DNA from: Bradyrhizobium sp. Tv2a-2
Lineage (GTDB): Bacteria; Pseudomonadota; Alphaproteobacteria; Rhizobiales; Xanthobacteraceae
Assembly: GCF_000472425.1 (NCBI RefSeq)
Contig: NZ_AXAI01000001.1
Location: forward strand, 186,001-250,000
Length of the DNA: 64,000 nt
Direction of reading: 5' to 3'
This document shows positions 56,508-64,000 of the stretch, piece after piece; the stretch's first letter is position 1; each line of letters opens with the position of its first letter. Under the pieces are notes generated by a model that made no database searches, was not told where the DNA came from, and saw nothing but the letters and a program-made list of their open reading frames with translations. The translations under genes and the position numbers were made by a program.

Positions 56508-57131
56508 CTAATCCGGCCGCACCATCTCGAACAAGTTCTCCGGTCGGATCTCGAAATAATCGCCGCGGCGGCCGGCGCGGACGATCGGATGGGCGAGCCC
56601 GGTCTGGTAGACGCCGTCCTTGATGAAGGCTTTGTCGATATGGACGGCAACGACCTCGCCCAGCGTCAGCCAGGCTTCCGCCTTTTTGCCGTCCGCGCCC
56701 TGCAACCGGATGATCTGCGACAATCGGCATTCGAAGGAGACTGGGCTCTCGGCGACGCGCGGCACGTTGATGAGCCTGCTTGGCACCGCCGTGAGCCCTG
56801 CGACCTTGAACTCGTCGACATCGCGCGCGACATGGGCCGCGGTCGCGTTCATGTGCCTGGCGAGATCCATGGTCGCGAGATTCCAGCAGAACTCCTTTGT
56901 CTCCTCGATATTGGCGACGCTGTCCTTCCAGTTGGTGGAGGAGAACCCGATAATCGGCGGGACGTAACAAAAGGCGTTGAAAAAGCTGTAGGGCGCGAGG
57001 TTGATGTTGCCCTTGGCGTCGCGGGAGGAGATCCAGCCGATCGGTCGCGGCGCGATGATGGCGTTGAAGGGATCGTGCTTCAGCCCATGGCCCTTTGACG
57101 GCTCGTAGTAATGCAGGTCTTTTTCCGCCAC
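56508..57131 (-). CDS. flavin reductase-like domain protein
   Basis: A 207-residue FMN-binding protein of the DIM6/NTAB flavin reductase group. Conserved parts are DPFNAIIAPRPIGWISSRDA, GNINLAPYSFFNAFCYVPP and the EFCWNLAT segment. The GTG at 57131, behind AAAGGGAAAAAGGC, gives a start six residues before HYYEP, as in relatives. ATGs at 57155-57158 lie within a dispersed repeat and are rejected. The reaction is unknown. Confidence 0.82.
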   Translation of the reverse strand: MAEKDLHYYEPSKGHGLKHDPFNAIIAPRPIGWISSRDAKGNINLAPYSFFNAFCYVPPIIGFSSTNWKDSVANIEETKEFCWNLATMDLARHMNATAAHVARDVDEFKVAGLTAVPSRLINVPRVAESPVSFECRLSQIIRLQGADGKKAEAWLTLGEVVAVHIDKAFIKDGVYQTGLAHPIVRAGRRGDYFEIRPENLFEMVRPD

Positions 57132-57157
57132 GCCTTTTTCCCTTTCGTTGACCATCA

Positions 57158-57269
57158 TTTCCGGGGCACGCGCAAGCGCGAACCGGAATCTCAAAATTCC
57201 AGGGTCGATGCTGAATCTGTCACCGGGGCGCGCGTCATGCGGCCCCTTCGGCATCGTCCCGGAATGACG
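57158..57269. repeat. CATTCCGGGG-type dispersed repeat with inverted ends
   Basis: The ends CATTTCCGGGG (57158 on) and CCCGGAATGACGG (57258-57270) are inverted copies of each other and match the repeat family at 19545 and 63938. The interior has CGCGCAAGCGCGAACCGGAATC-type sequence. It fills most of the gap between the TetR and flavin reductase genes. Confidence 0.7.
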
Positions 57270-57278
57270 GGAGGGAAA

Positions 57279-57887
57279 CTAGCCTGCAGCCTTGCCCGAA
57301 CCAAGCCCGACGAGGATAAAATCGACCATTTCATCGATCGTGGGGCCCGGCTTGTCGGCGGCCTGCGCAATCATCTGCGGATGGAAGAAGTGCACCATGG
57401 CCGTGCAGGCGCAGAGAGCCGCGACGGACACGTCGGTCACCTTGAACTCGCCACTTGCCGCGCCCTGCCCGATCACGTCGCCGATCGTGGTCGTGATCAG
57501 CTCAATGTGGGAAACGCATACGTCCCAGCTCTCCTTCATGGCGATCTCGACCATCTCATGCAGCTTGGCGTCGCCGACATAGCGCTCCGAGTTCATCTGG
57601 TGGATGGTCGTCATCAACTCCCGCATGCGGGCCGCCGCAGGTCCGGGCTTGTTCGCAATCCGCTTGGCCTCGACCTCGACCTCGCCCATCAGGCCGCGCG
57701 CGACGCCCTCGTGGATCGCCTTCTTCGATTCGAAGAAGCGGTACACATTGGCCGGGCTCATACGCAGCTCTTTGGCGATGTCGGCAACCGTGGTCTTCTG
57801 GTAGCCGATCTGCCGGAACAGACGCTCCGCCACCACGAGAATCCGCTCGCGGGTATCCGATTCGACATGTTCGGAAGTTAGCGTCAT
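57279..57887 (-). CDS. TetR family transcriptional regulator
   Basis: A 202-residue TetR-type repressor. The DNA-binding domain shows TVADIAKELRMSPANVYRFF (about 32-51) within a standard ARERILVVAERLF-like start. The C-terminal helical domain is unremarkable. The ATG at 57887, behind GAGCAGG, is preferred to an upstream TTG. It lies 18 nt downstream of the RND pump gene on the same strand and probably represses that operon. Confidence 0.9.
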   Translation of the reverse strand: MTLTSEHVESDTRERILVVAERLFRQIGYQKTTVADIAKELRMSPANVYRFFESKKAIHEGVARGLMGEVEVEAKRIANKPGPAAARMRELMTTIHQMNSERYVGDAKLHEMVEIAMKESWDVCVSHIELITTTIGDVIGQGAASGEFKVTDVSVAALCACTAMVHFFHPQMIAQAADKPGPTIDEMVDFILVGLGSGKAAG

Positions 57888-57905
57888 GACCTGCTCAATC
57901 TTCAA

Positions 57906-60900
57906 CTATTCGGCTGCCTCAGCAAGCGCAAATGCGCCCTCGCCCGGTTGCTGCGGCGCGAGATCGGCGTTGCGGCCGCTCTCCTCCAGGCTGTTGCGGA
58001 ACCAGAGGGCATACAACCCCGGCAAGTACAGCAAGGTGAGGAAGGTTGCAACAAACAGGCCTCCCATGATCGTGATCGCCATCGGGCCCCAGAAGGCCGA
58101 ACGCGACAGCGGAATCATGGCAAGAATCGCGGCCAGCGCCGTCAGCACCACCGGACGGGCGCGCCGGACGGTCGCCTCCACAATCGCCTCCCTGCGCGTC
58201 AGCCCATGCGCTACATCGGTCTCGATCTGATCGACCAGGATGACGGTATTGCGCATGATCATGCCGGCGAGCGCGATCAGGCCGAGCAGCGCAACGAAGC
58301 CGAACGGGGCATTCGCCACGTTGAGGCCGAGCGAAGCGCCGATGATGCCAAGTGGCGCGGTGAGGAAGACCAGGATCAGCCGCGCGAAATTCTGCAGCTG
58401 GATCATGAGCAGCGTTAGCATCACCATGGCCATGATCGGGAACAGGACGAAGATCGAGGCATTGCCCTTGGCGGATTCCTCGAACGCGCCGCCCGGCTCG
58501 ATCCGGTAGGCTGGCTCGAGGTGATCGCGGATCTCGGCCAACTTCGGCCAGATCTGGTTGGTGACGTCGGGCGCCTGCACGCCATCATTGACGTCGCTGC
58601 GCACGGTGATCGCCATATCGCGGTTGCGCCGCCACAGGATCGGCTCCTCGTGCGAATACTCGATCTTGGCGATCTGCTGCAGTGGCACCGCGATGCCGTT
58701 CTTCGAGGTGATAGTGAGATCGCCGACATGGGCGAGATCCAGCCGCTCCGACGGCACGGCACGGGCGACCACGCCGACCTTCTCGATGCCGTCGCGCACG
58801 GTCGTGACCTGCACGCCCGAGATCAGCATCGCAAGCGACTGCGAGACGTCCTGCGGGGTCAGGCCCAGCGCACGGGCGCGATCCTGATCGACGACGAGCT
58901 TGAGGTAAGGTGATTGCTCGTTCCAGTCGAGCTGGACGTCCCTGACGTTCGGGTTTTCCTTCATGACGTCGCGGACCTGGTAGGCGATCTCGCGCACCTT
59001 GTTGGTATCGGGCCCGATGACGCGGAATTGAACGGGGAAGCCGACCGGCGGGCCGAAATTGAAGCGGTCGACGCGCACGCGGGCCTGCGACAGCAGGCCT
59101 TCGGCGGCCGCGTTCTCGATTTTCGCCTTGATGCGCTCGCGCGCCTCGACGTCCTTGGCGACGATGACGATTTCCGCGAAGGCCTCGTTCGGCAGCTGCG
59201 GGTTGAGGCCAAGCCAGAAGCGCGGCGAGCCCTGGCCGACATAGGCGGTATAGGTCGCGATATCCTTGTCGTCGCTGAGCAGCGTCTCGGCCTCCTTCAC
59301 GGCCTTCTCGGTAACGTTGAAGGCGGTCCCTTCGGGAAGGCGCAGCTGCAGGAACAATTCCGGCCGCTCGGACAGTGGGAAGAATTGCTGCTGCACGTGG
59401 CCGAAGGCAACAATCGAGACAACGAACACGCCGACGGTCGCAGCGACCGTCGTGATGCGGTGATTGACGCACCACTGCACGATCGCACGCAGGCCACGGT
59501 ACATCCGCGTTTCGTAGATGGCGTGGGGATCGTGGCTGTGATGAGCCTTGATGTCGGGCAGCAGCTTGACGCCGATATAGGGCGTGAAGATCACCGCGAC
59601 GAACCACGACGCGACCAGCGAGATCGCGACGATCCAGAAAATGCCGCCGGCATATTCGCCGACCGCCGAATTGGCAAAACCGATCGGCAGGAAGCCGGCC
59701 GCGGTCACCAGCGTGCCCGTGAGCATGGGAAACGCGGTGGATTCCCAGGCAAAGGAGGCCGCCTTCACGCGGTCCCAGCCCTGCTCCATCTTCACCACCA
59801 TCATCTCGACCGCGATGATGGCGTCGTCGACCATGAGGCCCAGCGCAATGATCAGGGCGCCGAGCGTGATGCGGTGCAGATCGAGCGACATCGATTCCAT
59901 CACGATGAAGACGATCGCGAGCACCAGGGGCACCGAGGCCGCCACCACGATGCCGGTCCGCCAGCCGAGCGCGAGGAAGGAGACGAACAGCACGATGGCG
60001 AGCGCCTCGATGAAGGAGTGCACGAACTCGCCTACCGCATGCTCGACCACCTTGGGCTGGTCGGCGATCTGGTCGACATTGATGCCTTGCGGCACCGCCT
60101 TCATGAACTCGGCGGTCGCGGCGTTCACCTCCTTGCCGAGCTCGAGGATATTGGCGCCCTTGGCGGTGACGACGCCGATACCGATCGCGGGCTTGCCTTC
60201 CTGGCGCACCACGAAACTCGGCGGATCGACAAAGCCGTGGGTGACGGTTGCGATATCGCCGAGGCGGAACACCCGCCCGTTGCTCTCAACCGGCGTCTCG
60301 GCGACCGCCTTGGCGCCGTCGAGCGCGCCGGTGACGCGCAGCGGCACGCGCTGCGACGATGTCTCCACCGTGCCGGCCGGCACGACATTGTTCTGCTTGG
60401 CGAGCGAATCGAACAGTGCCTGCGGCGTGATGCCGAGGGTTGCGAGCTTGGCATGCGAGAACTCGACAAAGATGCGCTCGTCCTGGGTGCCATACATGTC
60501 GACCTTGACGACGCCGCTGACCTTCAACAGGCGCTGGCGGAAGGCCTCGGCTGTCGTCTTGAGCTGTTTATAGTCGGCGCCGTCGCCAGTCATCATGAAC
60601 AGGATGGAATCGACGTCGGAGAACTCGTCGTTGACCACGGGGCCCAGAATCCCCGCGGGCAATTCGCCCTGCACGTCGACGAGCTTCTTGCGCAGGAGAT
60701 AAAAGAGATAAGGCACCTCCTTCGGCGGCGTGGAATCGCGGAAGGTCACCTGCATCGCGGTGAAGCCGGGCTTGGAATAGGTCTGCACCTTCTCAAAATA
60801 GGGCAGCTCCTGCAGTTTCTTCTCGATGGGGTCGGCGACCTGGGTCTGGATTTCGTTGGCGGTGGCGCCCGGCCACATCACGGAGACGTTGACGACCTTC

Positions 60901-61034
60901 ACCGTGAAGAACGGATCCTCGGCACGGCCGAGCCGCTGGTACGAAAACAGGCCGGCGACGCCGAGCACAATCATCAGAAACAGCACAAGCGCGGGATGGC
61001 TCACCGCCCAGGCGGACAGATTGAAGCGCTTCAT
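57906..61034 (-). CDS. RND efflux transporter, inner-membrane pump
   Basis: A 1042-residue RND transporter with twelve membrane segments and two large periplasmic loops. The proton-relay Asp pair lies in GLMVDDAIIAVEMM (TM4). It uses the proton gradient to expel substrates with the upstream adaptor and an outer-membrane channel coded elsewhere. The N-terminal PGATANEIQTQVADPIEKKL is typical of the divergent AcrB-like group. The ATG at 61032-61034 follows GGAGAGTGAC. Substrate unknown. Confidence 0.94.
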   Translation of the reverse strand: MKRFNLSAWAVSHPALVLFLMIVLGVAGLFSYQRLGRAEDPFFTVKVVNVSVMWPGATANEIQTQVADPIEKKLQELPYFEKVQTYSKPGFTAMQVTFRDSTPPKEVPYLFYLLRKKLVDVQGELPAGILGPVVNDEFSDVDSILFMMTGDGADYKQLKTTAEAFRQRLLKVSGVVKVDMYGTQDERIFVEFSHAKLATLGITPQALFDSLAKQNNVVPAGTVETSSQRVPLRVTGALDGAKAVAETPVESNGRVFRLGDIATVTHGFVDPPSFVVRQEGKPAIGIGVVTAKGANILELGKEVNAATAEFMKAVPQGINVDQIADQPKVVEHAVGEFVHSFIEALAIVLFVSFLALGWRTGIVVAASVPLVLAIVFIVMESMSLDLHRITLGALIIALGLMVDDAIIAVEMMVVKMEQGWDRVKAASFAWESTAFPMLTGTLVTAAGFLPIGFANSAVGEYAGGIFWIVAISLVASWFVAVIFTPYIGVKLLPDIKAHHSHDPHAIYETRMYRGLRAIVQWCVNHRITTVAATVGVFVVSIVAFGHVQQQFFPLSERPELFLQLRLPEGTAFNVTEKAVKEAETLLSDDKDIATYTAYVGQGSPRFWLGLNPQLPNEAFAEIVIVAKDVEARERIKAKIENAAAEGLLSQARVRVDRFNFGPPVGFPVQFRVIGPDTNKVREIAYQVRDVMKENPNVRDVQLDWNEQSPYLKLVVDQDRARALGLTPQDVSQSLAMLISGVQVTTVRDGIEKVGVVARAVPSERLDLAHVGDLTITSKNGIAVPLQQIAKIEYSHEEPILWRRNRDMAITVRSDVNDGVQAPDVTNQIWPKLAEIRDHLEPAYRIEPGGAFEESAKGNASIFVLFPIMAMVMLTLLMIQLQNFARLILVFLTAPLGIIGASLGLNVANAPFGFVALLGLIALAGMIMRNTVILVDQIETDVAHGLTRREAIVEATVRRARPVVLTALAAILAMIPLSRSAFWGPMAITIMGGLFVATFLTLLYLPGLYALWFRNSLEESGRNADLAPQQPGEGAFALAEAAE

Positions 61035-61070
61035 GTCACTCTCCAACTTCGACGACCGCGATCAGTCAGA

Positions 61071-61119
61071 GCGCATGATCCGGAAAAGCGTGTAGCGGTT
61101 TTCCGAGAAGATCATGCGC
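61071..61119. repeat. module A repeat, solitary copy inside the RND operon
   Basis: A GCGCATGATCCGGAAAAG...GATCATGCGC palindrome (61071-61080 with 61110-61119), the same module A as at 26699 and 39700 but without modules B and C. It lies in the 180-bp gap between the adaptor and pump genes. Confidence 0.85.
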
Positions 61120-61132
61120 AAGCTAAAATGGA

Positions 61133-61210
61133 GCCGTCGTTGCGAGGGAACGAGGCAATCCAGGGGGCTGACTCGGGATTGACCAATCGCCCGCACCTCG
61201 CAACGACGGC
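61133..61210. repeat. 14-bp inverted repeat flanking 50 bp
   Basis: GCCGTCGTTGCGAG (61133-61146) and its exact reverse complement (61197-61210) enclose 50 bp containing GAGGCAATCCAG-type sequence. It is a dispersed-repeat copy placed directly after the adaptor gene stop and could form a long hairpin in the operon transcript. Confidence 0.75.
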
Positions 61211-61213
61211 AGC

Positions 61214-62320
61214 TCAGAACGACAGCTGCGAGACGACCCGTACCTTCTGGCTCGGATCGATCTTCTGCACGCCGAGCGCCACGATCTTCGCGCCCTCGGC
61301 AACGCCGCCCGAAATCACCACGGCGCCGCTCTCGTAAGCCTTGACCTTGACCGGCCGCAGCGTCACCTCGCCCTTGTCGTCGACGACATAGAGCGAGGGA
61401 TCGCCGCCCTGGCGGAACAGCGCCGACAGCGGCAGCCGCGCGACGCGCTCGGTCGCGGCATCCGACAGCGTCAACGTCGCGGTCATGCCGAGCTCGACAT
61501 TGTCGCCGACGTCGGGCAGCGAGAACTTTGCCAGATAGGTGCGGGTGGCCGGGTCCGCGCTCGGCGAAATCTCGCGCAGATGCGCCGCATACTGCTTGTT
61601 GGGATCCGACCACAGCGACACCGTCGCGCTGCCGGTCTTGGCTCGGTCGACCAGCGTCTCGGGAATTGCCACCACGGCTTCCTTCTCCGCAAGCCGCGCG
61701 ACGCGGATCGCGGTCTGGCCGGAGGCCACCACCTGACCCGGTTCGATCAAGGTCGCGGTGACGACGCCGCGGGCATCGGCTTCCAGCGTCGCGTAGGACA
61801 GCGAGTTTTTGGTGAGCTCGACCGAGCGCTCGGCGCGGTTGAGCCGGGCGCGGGCCTCGTCGGCCGCGGCCTTGGCCTGGTCGAGCTGCGCATCCGTGGT
61901 CCAGCCGTCGAGCTTCAGGTTCTTGGCACGAGTCTCGGCGGCTGCCGCCTGTGCAAGCACGCCGGTCGCCGCGCGCAGCTCGGCTTCCGCTTGCTCGGCC
62001 TGCAGCCTGAGGTCGACCTCGTCGAGGGTCGCGAGCGGCTGGCCGACATCGACGCGCTGCCCGACCTCGACCAGGCGCTTTGCCACCTTGCCGGGGACCC
62101 GAAAGCCCAGGTCGCTCTCGATCCGGGGGCGGATGGTGCCGACAAAGCTGCGCTCGGGGGTCTCGGCCTCGTAGTGGGTGGTCGCGACCAGAACGGGGCG
62201 GTTCGGCTCGACCTTCTGCGCCACACTGTCATTGCAGCCGGCCAGCGCGACCGCCATTCCCGCCAGCAGAACGCCAGCCAATAGCTTGGAATAACTTGCA
62301 AAAATCCACCGGGCCAACAT
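61214..62320 (-). CDS. RND efflux periplasmic adaptor, lipoprotein
   Basis: A 368-residue membrane-fusion protein that links the pump to an outer-membrane channel. The signal peptide ends in a lipobox, MAVALAGCN (Cys at about 29), so it is probably lipid-anchored. The barrel-sandwich, coiled-coil hairpin (about 100-165, Ala/Leu/Gln-rich) and beta-barrel regions follow. The ATG at 62318-62320 follows GAGGGAGTG. It is the first gene of the adaptor-pump-tetR operon. Confidence 0.93.
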   Translation of the reverse strand: MLARWIFASYSKLLAGVLLAGMAVALAGCNDSVAQKVEPNRPVLVATTHYEAETPERSFVGTIRPRIESDLGFRVPGKVAKRLVEVGQRVDVGQPLATLDEVDLRLQAEQAEAELRAATGVLAQAAAAETRAKNLKLDGWTTDAQLDQAKAAADEARARLNRAERSVELTKNSLSYATLEADARGVVTATLIEPGQVVASGQTAIRVARLAEKEAVVAIPETLVDRAKTGSATVSLWSDPNKQYAAHLREISPSADPATRTYLAKFSLPDVGDNVELGMTATLTLSDAATERVARLPLSALFRQGGDPSLYVVDDKGEVTLRPVKVKAYESGAVVISGGVAEGAKIVALGVQKIDPSQKVRVVSQLSF

Positions 62321-62475
62321 CGGACACTCCCTCGGTTTGACCTTGAGATGAGTGTCGAATGTTCAGTGATAAAAGTCAATAATCGTCAACAGTCATGATT
62401 TCGTGAACGTTAATCCATGTTCCCGGGTGCGCGCGTTGCCCGCGCGCCCCGGAATGACGGTGCGTCCGAGGGGAA
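62321..62475. promoter_or_regulatory. promoter region of the RND operon
   Basis: The minus strand of this AT-rich gap holds TTGACT then, after about 17 nt, GACACT, a possible sigma-70-type promoter. A GAATGTTC box with dyad character and two TTGAC repeats overlap it and are candidate sites for the TetR product. The part near 62446-62460 is a half copy of the CCCGGAATGACGG repeat. Confidence 0.35.
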
Positions 62476-63813
62476 TCACTTCGCCCTTTCGGTGGCCGAA
62501 AACTCCACCTTGCTCTCATGCCCGCCGAGAAACACCAACAGGCCGCCGATCAGCGGCAGCACGGCGAGCGCGAGCAGGCCATTGGCGGTGCTGCCGGTGG
62601 AATCCTTGATCCAGCCGATCAGATAGGGGCCGCCGAAGCCGGCGAGATTGCCGATGGAATTGATCAGCGCGATTGCGCCCGCGGCCGCCGTGCCCGACAG
62701 CCAGGCGGTCGGCAAGGTCCAGAACACCGCGAAGACGCAGAACACGCCCACCGCGGCGAAGGTGAGCGCGATCATGGTCGTCGTCGCATCAGTGAGGAAG
62801 GCGGAGGCGCCGAGCGAGATCGCGATGAGGAAGAACGGGGCGCCAACATGGAACACGCGCTCACGGGCCGAATCGGAGTGGCGCGCCCACAGGATCATGG
62901 CGATCGTGCCGAACAGATAAGGGATCGCGGTGACGAAGCCGGTCTGAGCGTTGGTGAGGCCGAAGGCCTTGACGATCGTCGGCAGCCAGAACTGCATGCC
63001 GTAGAGCGCAGCCACGAAGCAGAAATAGATCAGGCTCAGCATGATCACCTTGGACGAGGACAGCGCTTCGCCGAGGGTCATGTGCTTCGCGGCCTGCTTG
63101 GCGGCGAGTTCGGCATTGAGGCGTGAGGCAAGCGAGGCCTTCTGCTCCCCCGTCAGCCAGCTCGCACGCTCCGGCTTGTCGGTCAGATAGAACCAGGTGA
63201 CGATGCCGAGCAGCACCGAGGGCACGCCCTCGATGATGAACAGCCACTGCCAGCCTCTCAGTCCCCAAACGCCGTCGAGCCCGAGCAGAAGGCCCGAGAT
63301 CGGCGCGCCGATCACGGTCGAGACCGGGACCGCCACGGCAAACGCTGCGAGAAAGCGCGCGCGGTACTCGGCCGGATACCAATAGGTCAGATACAGGATG
63401 ATGCCGGGGAAGAAGCCTGCTTCCGCAACGCCGAGCAGGAAGCGCAGCAGATAGAAGCTCCACTCGCTGTTCACGAGCGCCATCAGCGCCGAGATGATGC
63501 CCCAGGTCACCATGATGCGGGCGATCCAGCGCCGGGCGCCGAACTTCTCCAGCGCAAGATTGCTCGGAACCTCGAAGATGAAATAGCCGATGAAGAAGAT
63601 GCCGGCGCCCCAGGCGAAGATCAGCGGGGTGAATTTCAGCTCCGCATTCATGGTGAGCGCGGCAAAGCCGAGATTGACCCGGTCGAGATAGGAAAAGAAA
63701 TAAGCCAGCACCAGAAAGGGTATCAGGCGCCAGGAAATGGACCGGATAGTGGACGTTTCGATATCGCTTCGAGCGGTGCTACCCGAAGCGGCAAAGCTGG
63801 CGGACTGGCTCAT
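62476..63813 (-). CDS. MFS transporter, ACS-family (anion:cation symporter-like)
   Basis: A 445-residue major facilitator with twelve membrane segments. YLDRVNLGFAALTMNAEL near TM1, GARRWIARIMVTWGIISALM and GVAEAGFFPGIILYLTYWYP are typical of the ACS group that takes up organic acids such as phthalate, tartrate or glucarate. The ATG at 63811-63813 follows GGGGAG. The substrate cannot be chosen from the sequence. Confidence 0.9.
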   Translation of the reverse strand: MSQSASFAASGSTARSDIETSTIRSISWRLIPFLVLAYFFSYLDRVNLGFAALTMNAELKFTPLIFAWGAGIFFIGYFIFEVPSNLALEKFGARRWIARIMVTWGIISALMALVNSEWSFYLLRFLLGVAEAGFFPGIILYLTYWYPAEYRARFLAAFAVAVPVSTVIGAPISGLLLGLDGVWGLRGWQWLFIIEGVPSVLLGIVTWFYLTDKPERASWLTGEQKASLASRLNAELAAKQAAKHMTLGEALSSSKVIMLSLIYFCFVAALYGMQFWLPTIVKAFGLTNAQTGFVTAIPYLFGTIAMILWARHSDSARERVFHVGAPFFLIAISLGASAFLTDATTTMIALTFAAVGVFCVFAVFWTLPTAWLSGTAAAGAIALINSIGNLAGFGGPYLIGWIKDSTGSTANGLLALAVLPLIGGLLVFLGGHESKVEFSATERAK

Positions 63814-63937
63814 GTTTCTCCCCTGCCCGGTTTTTGTTGGTCTTCGAGGCGGGGTTTTGAGTATTGAGGGCGCGAAGTCAAACGGATTCGTTGGAAAGCG
63901 CATTCGCTGACATGCATGGGGTCATGCAACTTCTCCG

Positions 63938-63985
63938 TCATTCCGGGGCGCGCGTTAGCGCGAACCCGGAATCTCGAGATTCCAG
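63938..63985. repeat. GTCATTCCGGGG dispersed repeat at the window end
   Basis: A full-looking copy: CCGTCATTCCGGGGCGCGCG, then TTAGCGCGAACCCGGAATC and GAGATTCC. The CGCGCG/CGCG and CATTCCGGG/CCCGGAAT pairs make a nested hairpin. It lies upstream of the MFS gene. Confidence 0.75.
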
Positions 63986-64000
63986 GCTCGGTCCGCCGTA

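Noticed and set aside
57155..57158. ATGATG as the start of the flavin reductase
   Set aside because: These codons lie inside a dispersed repeat copy; a GTG at 57131 has a strong ribosome site and fits the family N-terminus.
58914..61337. 807-codon open frame on the plus strand opposite the RND pump gene
   Set aside because: It is a GC-rich shadow of the RND and adaptor genes, with His/Arg/Asp-rich composition and no family resemblance; the opposite strand has clear domains.

Overview
The window looks like a chromosomal stretch of an alphaproteobacterium of the Bradyrhizobium / Nitrobacteraceae group. The strongest pointer is the cytochrome bc1 locus (1115-3777), where cytochrome b and cytochrome c1 are one fused polypeptide preceded by the Rieske gene. 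High GC, a rhizobial-type glpR-glpD-glpSTPQUV locus and several families of short palindromic intergenic repeats agree. I did not see any rRNA, tRNA, CRISPR array, intact insertion sequence or prophage. Most of the window reads as stable core chromosome; 24.4-32.5 kb is the most accessory-looking part.

Layout. 1-3.8 kb: start of an unidentified gene, a dienelactone hydrolase, and fbcFH with a clear terminator. 4.0-6.5 kb: trmL, queE, a queD-like gene lacking the usual catalytic cysteine, and hemF. 6.5-9.3 kb: four translationally overlapping minus-strand genes (DUF1285, CoA pyrophosphatase, small membrane protein, CCA-adding enzyme). 9.5-16.4 kb: a MoxR ATPase / DUF58 / BatA-DUF4159 / membrane amidotransferase-like cluster. 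16.4-20.7 kb: acetyltransferase, glycosyltransferase, NUDIX, phosphoesterase and small proteins. 20.7-24.0 kb: isocitrate lyase facing a ScfR/RamB-like regulator. 24.1-32.5 kb: an ABM-fold protein, an orphan Tat-exported solute-binding protein, an acetyltransferase/AraC pair, small membrane proteins, TerC, a patatin-like protein with a broken fragment nearby, and a HiPIP. 32.6-40.6 kb: FUSC transporter, secreted HExxH protein, GrlR-like protein, MltB-type transglycosylase, DUF1993, an old-yellow-enzyme reductase, a TPR protein and DUF6065.

40.7-49.6 kb is a complete glycerol uptake and oxidation locus (repressor, dehydrogenase, two ABC ATPases, two permeases, small membrane subunit, binding protein). 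Its two ATPases carry complementary defects: GlpS lacks the switch histidine and GlpT lacks the LSGGQ signature, so a heterodimer would have one canonical and one degenerate ATP site. 50.1-56.2 kb is a fatty-acid beta-oxidation operon (FadE-type dehydrogenase, thiolase, FadJ-type enzyme, thioesterase). 56.5-64.0 kb holds a flavin reductase, an RND efflux operon with its TetR gene, and an MFS transporter.

The most distinctive non-coding feature is a modular repeat found at 26.6-26.8 kb and 39.7-39.9 kb. One module is inverted between the copies, and the stop codons of three neighbouring genes lie on or inside the repeat ends. I did not find a clearly new multi-gene system; the best leads are the asymmetric GlpS/GlpT pair, the modular repeat, the queD variant and the uncharacterised MoxR cluster.
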